Part shown: positions 46,622 through 55,329 of the stretch, piece after piece | Layout of the letters: the number at the start of each line of letters is the position of its first letter | Numbering within the stretch: the first letter of the stretch is position 1 | Source: Burkholderiaceae bacterium | GTDB taxonomy: Bacteria; Pseudomonadota; Gammaproteobacteria; Burkholderiales; Burkholderiaceae_C | DNA: 64,000 nt | Assembly (NCBI GenBank): GCA_017856435.1 | Contig: JAFMFB010000006.1 | Span: 18,758 to 82,757, forward strand | Reading direction: 5' to 3' | Program-made: the position numbers and the translations under genes | Notes under the pieces: model-generated | Told to the model about the DNA's origin: nothing | Database searches by the model: none | What the model saw: the letters and a program-made list of their open reading frames with translations, nothing else

Positions 46622-47176
46622 TCATCGGCTGCGACCTGCCCGGTACATGCCGCTGGCCTTGCGGGTCAGCGGGGTGGCCTGCGACAGACGTGCCAGCGAC
46701 TGGCCGGCGTGGGCATGCGCGATGGCCAGCCCCAAGGCGTCGGCGGCATCGGGCCCCGGCAAGCCGGGCAGCCGCAGCAGTCGTTGCACCATGGCTTGTA
46801 CCTGTGCCTTGTGCGCGCGACCGTGCCCCACGACAGCCTGTTTCATTTGAAGCGCGGTGTACTCCGAGACGGCTTGATGGCTGCTCACCAGCGCGCTGAT
46901 GCAGGCCCCGCGCGCCTGACCCAGCAGCAAAGTGGACTGCGGATTGACATTGACAAAGACAATTTCAACGGCGGCCTGTGCTGGCTGATAGCGCTGAACC
47001 ACCTCTCGTACGCCTTCGAACAGAACTTTCAGCCGTTCGGGCAGGTTGCCTTGAGACAGGTGGGTGGTGCTGATGGTGCCGCTGGCCACATAGTCGAGTT
47101 GTTGGCCGTTTGCATCGATCACACCAAAGCCGGTGGTCCGTAGTCCTGGGTCAATGCCAAGGATTCTGAGGCTCAT
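46622..47176 (-). CDS. ruvC: Holliday junction resolvase RuvC
   Basis: RuvC cleaves Holliday junctions during recombinational repair. The 184-residue protein has the RNase H-like acidic residues in [25 protein letters not shown] and the C-terminal [15 protein letters not shown]. The ATG at 47176 overlaps the mtgA stop by 4 nt and is preferred to an in-frame codon 18 nt earlier. No ruvAB follows here. Confidence 0.95.
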   Translation of the reverse strand: MSLRILGIDPGLRTTGFGVIDANGQQLDYVASGTISTTHLSQGNLPERLKVLFEGVREVVQRYQPAQAAVEIVFVNVNPQSTLLLGQARGACISALVSSHQAVSEYTALQMKQAVVGHGRAHKAQVQAMVQRLLRLPGLPGPDAADALGLAIAHAHAGQSLARLSQATPLTRKASGMYRAGRSR

Positions 47177-47904
47177 GGCAGCTCCGCATGCCACAGGCGG
47201 GCTGAGATGACTGTCGCCCGATCAGCCAGGTAAGCCGAGTTGGGCAGTTTTTCGAAATAGCGGGGCCGGGGCAACATCACCGCCAGGCGGGCAGCCTCAA
47301 ACGGGGTGAGTTGGCTGGCCGACTTTCGAAAATAGTGCCGTGAAGCAGCTTCAGCCCCAAAAACACCCTCACCCCATTCCACATGGTTGAGATAGAGCTC
47401 AAGGATGCGGCGCTTGTCCAGCAATCTTTCCAGCATCACGGTGAGAAGAAATTCCTGGCCCTTGCGCAGCAGGGTGCGCTCGCCCGACAGAAAAAGATTT
47501 TTGGCCAGTTGCTGGGTGATGGTCGAGCCGCCCACAATTTTGAGCGGCCTGGTGGGCTTGCCACTGCCGCCCGAGCGTTTGGTGGCCTGAGCCTCAGCCT
47601 GGGCATTTTTTTGCCAGGCTTTTTCCATGGCTTCCCAGTCCAGGCCGTCGTGGTAACTGAAGGCATCATCCTCAGAGGCAATGACTGCACGCTTGAGGTA
47701 ATCAGAAATCTGGGCATAGTCCACCCACTCCTGCCGCCATGGGATGCGGCCCTTGGCGCTGTAGATACGCCAGGCTTCAGAGCGCTCAAAGGCGGTTGAC
47801 TTCGGATTGATGACCGCCATGGAGGCAATGCGGGCCACGAAGAAAACCTGCAGCACAATGGCTGCAACTAACACCAAGGCGAACCAGCGCAGCAGGGCTT
47901 TCAT
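47173..47904 (-). CDS. mtgA: Monofunctional peptidoglycan glycosyltransferase MtgA
   Basis: MtgA polymerises lipid II glycan strands without a transpeptidase domain. The 243-residue protein has one N-terminal membrane segment ([17 protein letters not shown]) and the GT51 motifs: catalytic glutamate in [52 protein letters not shown] and [15 protein letters not shown] two codons upstream (47910) directly follows the stop of the preceding gene and is an alternative start. In the Burkholderiales gene order I remember, aroE lies just before mtgA; it is absent here. Confidence 0.94.
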   Translation of the reverse strand: MKALLRWFALVLVAAIVLQVFFVARIASMAVINPKSTAFERSEAWRIYSAKGRIPWRQEWVDYAQISDYLKRAVIASEDDAFSYHDGLDWEAMEKAWQKNAQAEAQATKRSGGSGKPTRPLKIVGGSTITQQLAKNLFLSGERTLLRKGQEFLLTVMLERLLDKRRILELYLNHVEWGEGVFGAEAASRHYFRKSASQLTPFEAARLAVMLPRPRYFEKLPNSAYLADRATVISARLWHAELP

Positions 47905-47910
47905 GGTCAC

Positions 47911-48780
47911 TCAACGCCCGCCATCGGGGCTGCCCACCCGTGTTTCCAGGGTTTCCTCGCGGGTAAAGCGAAAGCGTGACACCACCACAATCTGGTCGGC
48001 CTTGCGTCTCATGGCGCTGTTGAAATGACCAAAGGGGGCGGCACTGCGGGCAATAGCCTGGGCCCGCAAATCGAGTTGCGGATTGCCTGAGCTGGACACC
48101 ACCTCGGTGCCCAACAGCCGTCCATCAGCATTGACGGTGACCATCATGGTCAGCTCACCATAGATTTTCTGACCGTTGACTTCAGGAAAATGCTGGGTGC
48201 CTTTGTCCTCGATGCTGCGGCGCAGTCGATCATAGTAAAGCGCATAGGCTTCCTCCCGGGTTGAGGGGCCAATATAGCGCTTGCGTGGACGCCCGCTATC
48301 GAGCTCGATGCGACGCTCCAGTTCTGCCAGCAAGCGAATGAGCTGCTGCCGCTTTTCCTCACGCAGTGCCTGATCAGGCGTGAGTTCCTGCTTGTCTGCT
48401 TGTGGCTTTGGCAAACTGGCAATCTGCTCCTGCAAATTGGCAAGCAACAGGTTTTGCTGTTGCCTTAAGAGTTGCGCCTTGTTCCTCGAATCGGTTTGAG
48501 ACCCATCACCCTGGTCATTGTCCTTGCTGTAAGGCAAGGGACTGTTGCTGCGTTTGGCAGAGGCATCACCGCCCCCAGCCAGGTTGGCCTGGGCAATGGC
48601 GCGGGCCTTTTCGGGACGCTCAAGGCTGCGTGCGTTGACCAGAATGACATCCAGTGGGGTGTCCTTGAACAAACGTTCTACAGCAACCGGATCGACAAAG
48701 CGAACGCTCAGTGCGGCAGCGTGCACGGCCAGCGACAGGCCCAAGGCAAGCTGTAGCGTACTTAAGCGGCGCAAGTTCAC
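47911..48780 (-). CDS. TonB-like energy-transducer protein
   Basis: A 289-residue periplasmic protein anchored by one N-terminal hydrophobic segment (LALGLSLAVHAAALSVRFV). The middle contains a long polar helical stretch (LLRQQQNLLLANLQEQIASL; EEKRQQLIRLLAELERR) rather than the usual Pro-rich spacer. The C-terminal 95 residues resemble a TonB C-terminal domain (YYDRLRRSIEDKGTQHFP, LTMMVTVNADGRLLG, PQLDLRAQAIARSAAPFGHF). No exbBD is adjacent. The start overlaps the RNB gene stop (ATGA). Confidence 0.85.
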   Translation of the reverse strand: MNLRRLSTLQLALGLSLAVHAAALSVRFVDPVAVERLFKDTPLDVILVNARSLERPEKARAIAQANLAGGGDASAKRSNSPLPYSKDNDQGDGSQTDSRNKAQLLRQQQNLLLANLQEQIASLPKPQADKQELTPDQALREEKRQQLIRLLAELERRIELDSGRPRKRYIGPSTREEAYALYYDRLRRSIEDKGTQHFPEVNGQKIYGELTMMVTVNADGRLLGTEVVSSSGNPQLDLRAQAIARSAAPFGHFNSAMRRKADQIVVVSRFRFTREETLETRVGSPDGGR

Positions 48781-50843
48781 GGCACTGAATTATCGCCCGT
48801 GGGCGCTTCGCTCGGGGTGACATCAACCGCAATCTCCAGGGGGCCAGCAGCCAGCGCTTCTTCCTCGGAATCCTCAGTCTCTTCTTCAATCAGGTCCGGA
48901 GGCAGGGCATCGAGTCGCTCCAGCACGGTCCCTCGCACATCCAGTGTGACTTCATCGATTTCCCCCAGTTGAATCCGGATCCGGGCGCCACGCGGCAGAT
49001 CCTGCATGCCTAAAACGGGCAACACCAGCGGCAACGCCTCGGCTCTGGCCAGGTTGTCCTTGAACACGGTGGCTACCAGTTCGCTGATGCTGTTTTGCTG
49101 CAGATACTTCAGGGTCCAGTAGCGCTCAATGGAGGCCTGGTAGGTGTTGTAGGCGCTGTGGGCGGCATCAAAGCCCGAGACGATTGAAAACAGGTCGGCG
49201 TCCTTGGGCCTAAAGGGAGCGGCCAGTGCGGCGGTCTTGCCATGGCGAGCACAGGCAATGATCTGCCACTGGTTGACCAGATCGGTATAGCGCCTCAGGG
49301 GCGAAGTGCTCCAGGCATAACTTTTGACACCGATGCCCGCATGGGGCAGAGCCTTGGTTCCCATGCGCACCTTGACCCCCGGGGCCAGGCTGGCCTGACT
49401 GCGGTAGATCCCCGGCACGCCGTGATCGGCCAACCACATGCCCCAGGTGCTGTTGGCCAGAATCATGGCTTCGGCCACCATCAGGTCCATCGGGGCGCCC
49501 CGTTGGCGGGTGCCGATTTGCACCTGTTCGTGACCAAGCGGTTCTGTCTGATCGTTGCCGATCAATCTAAATGTGTAGTCCGGCCGATTGAAAGTCTCGG
49601 GCTTGCCGCGCACCTGTTCACGCTGGCTTTTGAGGTGCTGCGCCCATCGGTACAGAAAAGCCAGTTGCGGTTGCAATTCAGGGCTGAGGGCTGAGGTTGG
49701 CTCCAGCGCTTGCGTTGTGGTCGGGATTTGGGTCAACCATTCAGCCGTGACCAGTGCATCAAGCTGATCATGACGCAGGTTGTGTGCAATGCGTATGCGT
49801 TCCAGCCGGGTTTCATGGCCCAACACACTGAGCGTCGATTCATCCAGGGCAACATACAAGGAAACAGCCGGGCAGTCGCGCCCTGCCTGCAAGGTGTACT
49901 TGTTGACAACCTCTTCTGGCAGCATGGTGATTTTGTAGCCCGGCATGTAGACGGTCGATAGGCGCGATCGGGCTACTGCATCGACAGGGTCGCCAGGCCG
50001 AACTGCCAATCCGGGGGCGGCAATATGGATGCCTACCGTGACAACCCCCTGGCCCATACCCTGTACAGACAGGGCGTCATCAATTTCTGTGGTCGCAGAG
50101 TCGTCAATTGAAAAAGCCTGGGCCGAGCCCAGCGGCAAATCGTCTTCAATGTCAGGCGCCTGCAGGGCGGGAAATGCGTAGCCCTTGGGAAAATTTTCGA
50201 ACAGAAAACGGCGCCAGTGAAACTGATAGGGCGACTCAATGGCGCCGGCTTTTTGCAGCAATTCCAGCGGGGCAGTATGACTGGCGCGTGAGGCCTCCAC
50301 AACCGCCTTGTACTCCGGTGCGTTCTTGTCGGGTTTGAAAAGAATCTTGTAGAGCTGCTCGCGGATCGGTGCCGGGCACTCACCCCGCACCAGTGCCTCG
50401 GCCCATTCTTGAATTTGGATCTGGATCAGCCTTTTCTTCTCGATGGCTGCCAAGGCCTGCTGCACAGTTTCTGCTGCAGCCTTGCGAAAGCGGCCCTTGC
50501 CGGCACGGCGAAAATAATGGGGCGCCTCATGCAGAGCCAACAAGGTCGCCAATTGCTGGTCAAGCGATGGCCGTTCGTTGAAGTACATGCTGGCCAACTC
50601 GTCGAACCCAAAGTCCTCGTCTGGCGCGAATTCCCAGGCCAGATCGAGCTCGATAGTCTGGCTCAGGGCCTGGGCCGCATTGAGCAAGGCGCTTGGTTCA
50701 GGCTGGTCGAACCGCAAGAGGATATTGGCCGTCTTGACCTTGACCCGTTTTCCCGAACTCAGCTCAATTTGGGCCGAAGCCTCGGCCTCGCTCAGAACCC
50801 GGCCGGACTGAAACTTGCCGGCTTCTTCATACAAAACATACAT
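48777..50843 (-). CDS. RNase II-family (RNB domain) exoribonuclease
   Basis: A 688-residue RNB-domain protein, longer than E. coli RNase II but with only weak similarity outside the catalytic core. The catalytic aspartates are in FSIDDSATTEIDDALSV. Other core motifs are GIHIAAPGLAVRPGDPVD, YMPGYKITMLPEEVV and the C-terminal STSPLRRYTDLVNQ. The N-terminal 200 residues are helical with no clear cold-shock domain. An acidic tail ends the protein. The start at 50843 is preferred to 50852 because GACAAT lies 7 nt before it. Confidence 0.9.
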   Translation of the reverse strand: MYVLYEEAGKFQSGRVLSEAEASAQIELSSGKRVKVKTANILLRFDQPEPSALLNAAQALSQTIELDLAWEFAPDEDFGFDELASMYFNERPSLDQQLATLLALHEAPHYFRRAGKGRFRKAAAETVQQALAAIEKKRLIQIQIQEWAEALVRGECPAPIREQLYKILFKPDKNAPEYKAVVEASRASHTAPLELLQKAGAIESPYQFHWRRFLFENFPKGYAFPALQAPDIEDDLPLGSAQAFSIDDSATTEIDDALSVQGMGQGVVTVGIHIAAPGLAVRPGDPVDAVARSRLSTVYMPGYKITMLPEEVVNKYTLQAGRDCPAVSLYVALDESTLSVLGHETRLERIRIAHNLRHDQLDALVTAEWLTQIPTTTQALEPTSALSPELQPQLAFLYRWAQHLKSQREQVRGKPETFNRPDYTFRLIGNDQTEPLGHEQVQIGTRQRGAPMDLMVAEAMILANSTWGMWLADHGVPGIYRSQASLAPGVKVRMGTKALPHAGIGVKSYAWSTSPLRRYTDLVNQWQIIACARHGKTAALAAPFRPKDADLFSIVSGFDAAHSAYNTYQASIERYWTLKYLQQNSISELVATVFKDNLARAEALPLVLPVLGMQDLPRGARIRIQLGEIDEVTLDVRGTVLERLDALPPDLIEEETEDSEEEALAAGPLEIAVDVTPSEAPTGDNSVP

Positions 50844-50850
50844 GATGGGC

Positions 50851-50856
50851 ATTGTC
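50851..50856 (-). promoter_or_regulatory. Candidate -10 hexamer (GACAAT) of the RNB gene
   Basis: On the minus strand GACAAT is followed by GCCCATC and the ATG at 50843. This fits the leaderless arrangement and decides the start codon; the upstream ATG at 50852 would lie inside the hexamer. Confidence 0.45.
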
Positions 50857-50870
50857 CCATGGGGACGTCC

Positions 50871-51476
50871 TTAGCCTGGCAGACCTAGAAATTCCAGGGT
50901 CAGCCCCAGGTAGTCAGGAAAATTGCTCAGGGCGTGGTCTCCGCCTTCGAGCAGAAGGAGTCGGACTCCGGGGTAGCGTGCCACCATTTCGCGCCAGTCA
51001 AGCACTTCATCGCCCTTGGCAATCAAAGCAAGGTAACGCTCTGCCCGGCTTACCCGGTCCAGCCGCAGGGCGGCCAGCTGGTCCACATAATCCGGCTGAA
51101 ATAAAAAGCGTTCCTGCGGGTTGTGCCAGGCTGAGTTCTCCCCAATGTAAGCGGCCAGATCGCGCGCCGGGTCAATCGCCGGGTTGAGCAGAACGGCCCG
51201 GCAGCCGGTCTGTTCGGCCACCCAGCTTGCATAGAAGCCACCCAATGAAGAGCCCATCACACCCATCTGAGCCTTTGGCCATGAGGCGATGCCCTGCATG
51301 ATCTGCTGGATGGCCGCCTGCGGGGAGGCCGGTAACTGTGGGCACCAGAAGGTCAGTGCAGGGTAATGTTGGCTGACATGCTGGCGCACCAGTTCTGCCT
51401 TGGTCGAGCGCGGCGACGAGCGAAAACCATGCAAGTACAGCAGGTGGCTGATGGGTTGAACTGGGGGGGTGGTCAT
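50871..51476 (-). CDS. YqiA/YcfP-like alpha/beta-hydrolase (esterase)
   Basis: A 201-residue alpha/beta-hydrolase of the small YqiA/YcfP esterase type. It starts HLLYLHGFRSSPRSTKAELV, has the nucleophile elbow GSSLGGFYAS with the catalytic serine, and a late GGDHALSNFPDYL with the catalytic histidine. The acid is probably in LIAKGDEVLDW. The physiological substrate is unknown. It ends 27 nt before the RNB gene, so the two are likely co-transcribed, although the RNB gene may also have its own start. Confidence 0.85.
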   Translation of the reverse strand: MTTPPVQPISHLLYLHGFRSSPRSTKAELVRQHVSQHYPALTFWCPQLPASPQAAIQQIMQGIASWPKAQMGVMGSSLGGFYASWVAEQTGCRAVLLNPAIDPARDLAAYIGENSAWHNPQERFLFQPDYVDQLAALRLDRVSRAERYLALIAKGDEVLDWREMVARYPGVRLLLLEGGDHALSNFPDYLGLTLEFLGLPG

Positions 51477-51590
51477 GAGGGTGAGGACTCAGCAGTGGCC
51501 AAGGACCAATTGTGCGCAAGAATTTAACAATTTCAGGGTGAAGGCGTCCAAACCGGTGCTTCCCGCCCGACGACCAACGCGCATGCGCGG

Positions 51591-51596
51591 GATAAT
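51591..51596 (+). promoter_or_regulatory. Candidate -10 hexamer (GATAAT) of rodA
   Basis: GATAAT is followed by CACGGC and the rodA ATG at 51603, with no Shine-Dalgarno sequence. It is one of the strongest examples of the pattern. Confidence 0.5.
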
Positions 51597-51602
51597 CACG
51601 GC

Positions 51603-52757
51603 ATGCCAGTCGTTTTGGAAAGACCTACTCTGCTGCAACGAATCCTGACCATGTTTCAGGGATTCGATGGCCCGCTGGCGTTTGCTGTTTTCATGTTGGC
51701 CGGCGCCGGTCTGCTGACCATGTACTCCTCGGGCTACGACCACGGCACGCGCTTCGTCGATCATGGACGCAACATGCTGATTGCAGGATTCATCATGTTT
51801 GTGATGGCTCAGATCCCGCCACAGCGACTGATGGCGCTGGCGGTGCCCTTGTATCTGCTGGGGGTGGCGCTCTTGATTGCGGTTGCAATTTTTGGCATCA
51901 CCAAGAAGGGGGCCAGGCGCTGGATCAACCTGGGGGTCGTCATTCAGCCCAGTGAGATCCTGAAGATTGCCATGCCTCTGATGATGGCCTGGTGGTTTCA
52001 AAAGCGCGAAGGGCAGTTGCAAGCGCTGGATTTTCTGGTTGCCGGTGTGTTGCTGGCCATTCCGGTGGGCCTCATTGCCAGGCAGCCTGACCTGGGGACC
52101 GCCTTGCTGGTTCTGGTGGCGGGCCTGTCGGTGATCTACTTTGCTGGCCTGAGCTGGAAGTTGATCGTCCCGCCCATCGTGCTGGGGGTTATCGGCATTG
52201 TGTTGCTGGTCATGCTGGAGCCCCAGCTGTGTGCGTCAGGTGTGAGCTGGGTCGTCTTGCATGACTACCAGCAGCAGCGGATCTGTACCTTGCTCGACCC
52301 GGGCCGCGACCCATTGGGCAAGGGCTTTCACATCTTGCAGGGCATGATTGCCATCGGATCGGGCGGCCTGACCGGCAAGGGCTTCATGCAGGGTACACAG
52401 ACCCACCTGGAATTTATTCCTGAGCGAACCACCGACTTCATATTTGCCGCATTTGCCGAAGAATTTGGCTTGCTGGGCAACCTTTTGCTGATCCTGGGTT
52501 TCATGTTCCTGATCATGCGGGCCCTGAACATTGCCCTGGAGGCGCCCACCCTGTTTACTCGATTGCTGGGGGGTAGCATGGCCATGATTTTCTTTGCCTA
52601 TGCTTTCGTCAATATGGGCATGGTCAGTGGCATCCTGCCGGTGGTTGGCGTTCCGCTGCCCTTCATCAGTTACGGCGGAACGGCGATGGTGACGCTGGGT
52701 ATGGCCCTGGGCATCCTGATGTCGATTTCGCGAGCCCGTCGATTGGTTCAGACATGA
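51603..52757 (+). CDS. rodA: Elongasome peptidoglycan polymerase RodA
   Basis: RodA is the SEDS glycosyltransferase for side-wall synthesis, paired with PBP2. The 384-residue protein has about ten membrane segments. SEDS motifs include KKGARRWINLGVV, QPSEILKIAMPL, ARQPDLGTALLVL (catalytic aspartate), GFMQGTQTHLEFIPERTTDF and VPLPFISYGGTAM. It is a paralogue of FtsW in the dcw cluster. mrdA (PBP2) is not in the window. It overlaps the next gene by 4 nt. Confidence 0.95.
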   Translation: MPVVLERPTLLQRILTMFQGFDGPLAFAVFMLAGAGLLTMYSSGYDHGTRFVDHGRNMLIAGFIMFVMAQIPPQRLMALAVPLYLLGVALLIAVAIFGITKKGARRWINLGVVIQPSEILKIAMPLMMAWWFQKREGQLQALDFLVAGVLLAIPVGLIARQPDLGTALLVLVAGLSVIYFAGLSWKLIVPPIVLGVIGIVLLVMLEPQLCASGVSWVVLHDYQQQRICTLLDPGRDPLGKGFHILQGMIAIGSGGLTGKGFMQGTQTHLEFIPERTTDFIFAAFAEEFGLLGNLLLILGFMFLIMRALNIALEAPTLFTRLLGGSMAMIFFAYAFVNMGMVSGILPVVGVPLPFISYGGTAMVTLGMALGILMSISRARRLVQT

Positions 52758-53662
52758 AGACGCCGATCTCTGACAAGCCTTTTGCGGTTGCCATTGTCGG
52801 CACAGGCAATATGGGTGGCGCCATGGCGGCCAACTTGCTGGCACGCGGCTGGGAGGTGCATGTCTTCGATTGTGTTGAAGAAAAAATCAAGGCAATGCAA
52901 ACGCTGGGCGCGCAGGGCCACACCTCGGCGGCGCAGGCGGCTTGTGCTGCCCAGGCCTTGATCGTGTGTGTGGTTGATGCAGCACAAACCGAGGCGGTGC
53001 TTTTCGGGCCTGAGGGGGCCGCTGCGGCTATGCAGCCAGGTCAGCTGGTCATGTTGACACCAACCATCGCACCTGAGGACACCGTGGCATTGGCCATGCG
53101 CTTGCAGGCTTGCCAGCTGGCCGTGCTTGACACGCCGATGTCAGGTGGGCCCGCGCGTGCACGCGATGGCAGCATGAGCTTGATGGTGGCTGGCCGCGAT
53201 GCTGTGTTTGACAGTCATCGACGTTTGTTGCAGGACCTGTCCAGCCAGATTTTTCGGGTAGGCGAGCGGATCGGTGATGGCGCCCGCACCAAGCTGGTCA
53301 ATAACCTGGCCGCCGGCATCAATCTGGTCGGAGCTGCCGAGGTATTGGCATTGGCACGACGCATGGGACTGGATGGAAATCGCACCCTGGACGTGATGGA
53401 GCGCTCCAGCGGTCAAAGCTGGATTGGCAGTGACCGTATGCGGCGTGCCCTTTCAGGTGATTGGACGCCCCGGGCCCACATGACCCTGCTGGAAAAGGAC
53501 ACCCGGCTCGCGGTGCAGGCGGCGCAGGCGTTGGGATTTGACAGCCTGCTGGGCGAGTTGGCTAGCCGAGTTTTTGCGCAAGCCAGTGCCAGCGGCCTGG
53601 ATGAGCTGGACGATGCGGCTGTGCTGCGCTGGTTTGAGGGCGAATCTACAATCAGGCCATGA
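52754..53662 (+). CDS. NAD(P)-dependent beta-hydroxyacid dehydrogenase family protein
   Basis: A 302-residue cytoplasmic dehydrogenase of the 3-hydroxyisobutyrate / 6-phosphogluconate dehydrogenase superfamily. The cofactor site is [21 protein letters not shown]; the substrate site is [20 protein letters not shown]; and the catalytic lysine lies in [13 protein letters not shown]. The closest types are L-threonate or related hydroxyacid dehydrogenases, but sequence alone does not decide. It overlaps rodA (ATGA) and tldD (4 nt), an unexpected combination of genes. Confidence 0.88.
   Translation: MKTPISDKPFAVAIVGTGNMGGAMAANLLARGWEVHVFDCVEEKIKAMQTLGAQGHTSAAQAACAAQALIVCVVDAAQTEAVLFGPEGAAAAMQPGQLVMLTPTIAPEDTVALAMRLQACQLAVLDTPMSGGPARARDGSMSLMVAGRDAVFDSHRRLLQDLSSQIFRVGERIGDGARTKLVNNLAAGINLVGAAEVLALARRMGLDGNRTLDVMERSSGQSWIGSDRMRRALSGDWTPRAHMTLLEKDTRLAVQAAQALGFDSLLGELASRVFAQASASGLDELDDAAVLRWFEGESTIRP
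53647..53652 (+). promoter_or_regulatory. Candidate -10 hexamer (TACAAT) of tldD
   Basis: TACAAT is followed by CAGGCC and the tldD ATG at 53659. It lies inside the 3' end of the preceding dehydrogenase gene, so tldD would have its own internal leaderless promoter. Confidence 0.45.
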
Positions 53663-55119
53663 TCTCTCATGAACCCACCTTGCAACGCCTGGCCATTGCC
53701 ACAGACCTGTTGCTCACACCCTTTGGACTCGACGAATCTCACCTGATCCAGGCTCTGGCCGAAATCCGTGCGCATCGGGTCGATGACGCCGACCTCTATT
53801 TCCAGTACACCCGCAGCGAAGGCTGGAGCCTGGAGGAGGGTATTGTCAAGACGGGCTCTTTCTCGATCGACCAGGGCGTGGGTGTGCGTGCAGTCAGCGG
53901 CGAAAAGACTGCTTTTGCCTACTCCGACGATATTTCCCTGGCCTCGCTGCTGGATGCCGCCCATACCGTGCGCACCATCTCTGATGCCGGTCAGAGTCGT
54001 CGGGTCAAAGCGGTGGCCCATCGGGTGGCAGCTGCCCGCTCGCTCTACCCTGAGCTTGATCCGATTGCATCGCTCAACAGCACGGCCAAGGTCCAGTTGC
54101 TGGAGAAAGTTGAAAAACTCGCGCGTGCGCGCGATCCCCGCATAGTGCAGGTCATGGCCGGTTTGGCGGGTGAATACGATGTGGTGCTGGTGGCACGTGC
54201 CGATGGCACCTTGGCTGCGGATGTGCGGCCGCTGGTGCGCTTGAGCGTGAGCGTGATCGCCGAACAGGCCGGCCGGCGCGAGGTGGGCTCATCTGGTGGT
54301 GGCGGGCGCTTTGGCCTGGATTATTTTGATGAGGCCCTGATCGGACAGTATGTCCAGCAGGCGGTCGATGCGGCGCTCACCAACTTGCAGGCCAGGCCTG
54401 CCCCAGCTGGCGAACTGACGGTGGTGCTGGGCCCGGGTTGGCCCGGGGTGCTGTTGCATGAGGCCATCGGCCACGGGCTCGAAGGCGACTTCAACCGCAA
54501 GGGTTCGAGTGCCTTTTCCGGTCGCATCGGTCAGCGGGTGGCGGCCAAAGGCGTCACCGTGCTGGATGATGGGACCCTGTCCGATCGGCGGGGCTCGCTG
54601 AACATTGACGACGAGGGGCAGACCACCCAGCGCAATGTGTTGATTGAAGACGGCATTCTCAAGGGCTATATGCAGGACGCTATGAACGCGCGCCTGATGA
54701 AGGTGCGCCCAACGGGCAACGGCCGTCGCGAGAGTTATGCCCATGTCCCCATGCCGCGCATGACCAACACCTACATGCTGGGAGGCAAGACCAGGCCGGA
54801 AGAAATTGTGGCCAGCATCAAGCGGGGGCTGTATGCCACCAATTTTGGCGGTGGGCAGGTCGACATTACCTCGGGCAAGTTTGTTTTTTCTGCGAGCGAG
54901 GCGTTCTGGGTGGAAAACGGCAAGATTCAGTACCCGGTCAAGGGGGCCACGCTGGTGGGTAACGGGCCCGACGCCCTGACCCGGGTCAGCATGATTGGTG
55001 ATGACATGCGCCTGGACAGTGGTGTGGGTACTTGCGGCAAGGAAGGGCAGAGCGTGCCAGTCGGGGTCGGGCAGCCGACCTTGCGCATTGATGGACTGAC
55101 CGTGGGCGGTACGGCTTAG
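53659..55119 (+). CDS. tldD: Metalloprotease TldD
   Basis: TldD with TldE forms a zinc metalloprotease that processes peptides such as microcin precursors and the CcdA antitoxin in E. coli. The 486-residue protein shows the metal motif [11 protein letters not shown], the N-terminal [34 protein letters not shown] and the C-terminal [18 protein letters not shown]. All expected motifs are present. The partner tldE (pmbA) is not in the window. Confidence 0.95.
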   Translation: MISHEPTLQRLAIATDLLLTPFGLDESHLIQALAEIRAHRVDDADLYFQYTRSEGWSLEEGIVKTGSFSIDQGVGVRAVSGEKTAFAYSDDISLASLLDAAHTVRTISDAGQSRRVKAVAHRVAAARSLYPELDPIASLNSTAKVQLLEKVEKLARARDPRIVQVMAGLAGEYDVVLVARADGTLAADVRPLVRLSVSVIAEQAGRREVGSSGGGGRFGLDYFDEALIGQYVQQAVDAALTNLQARPAPAGELTVVLGPGWPGVLLHEAIGHGLEGDFNRKGSSAFSGRIGQRVAAKGVTVLDDGTLSDRRGSLNIDDEGQTTQRNVLIEDGILKGYMQDAMNARLMKVRPTGNGRRESYAHVPMPRMTNTYMLGGKTRPEEIVASIKRGLYATNFGGGQVDITSGKFVFSASEAFWVENGKIQYPVKGATLVGNGPDALTRVSMIGDDMRLDSGVGTCGKEGQSVPVGVGQPTLRIDGLTVGGTA

Positions 55120-55145
55120 CGCTCTGGAAGCCCTGTTTTCTGTGC

Positions 55146-55151
55146 TATAGT
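55146..55151 (+). promoter_or_regulatory. Candidate -10 hexamer (TATAGT) of the aro leader
   Basis: TATAGT lies 7 nt before the ATG of the leader peptide. A transcription start would fall at or just before that ATG, implying a leaderless leader mRNA. No good -35 is seen. Confidence 0.5.
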
Positions 55152-55158
55152 GCCTCGC

Positions 55159-55230
55159 ATGCTTACAAGCCGTTTTTACTTTTTTGCTTATTTTTGGTTC
55201 TCATACGCCAGCGGCGGGAGAGAGTTCTAA
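55159..55230 (+). CDS. Aromatic-rich leader peptide of the DAHP synthase gene
   Basis: A 23-codon frame between tldD and the DAHP synthase gene. Residues 6-16 read FYFFAYFWFSY: nine of eleven are Phe, Tyr or Trp. It ends in TAA 33 nt before an intrinsic terminator. This is the composition and layout of an attenuator leader such as that of pheA, in which charged aromatic tRNA levels determine ribosome stalling and thereby terminator formation. It has no Shine-Dalgarno sequence; TATAGT lies 7 nt upstream. Phe (six codons) and Tyr (three) would be the main signals, with one Trp. Confidence 0.7.
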   Translation: MLTSRFYFFAYFWFSYASGGREF

Positions 55231-55289
55231 ACGCAAGCGAAAGACGCTAAGAATTCCAAAAAACCGCCGGCAAACCCGGCGGTTTTTTT
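55212..55289 (+). terminator. Attenuator: alternative hairpins and intrinsic terminator before aroG
   Basis: The terminator is CCGCCGG (55264-55270), loop CAAAC, CCGGCGG (55276-55282) and seven T residues. CGGCGG at 55212-55217, inside the leader peptide frame, is complementary to CCGCCG at 55264-55269 and could form an antiterminator when a ribosome stalls on the preceding aromatic codons. A third hairpin, GAGTTCT (55222-55228) with AGAATTC (55250-55256), spans the stop codon region. Confidence 0.75.
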
Positions 55290-55329
55290 ATTCCCATCTA
55301 GAGTTTTATTGAATCTACAGGAGCGAACC

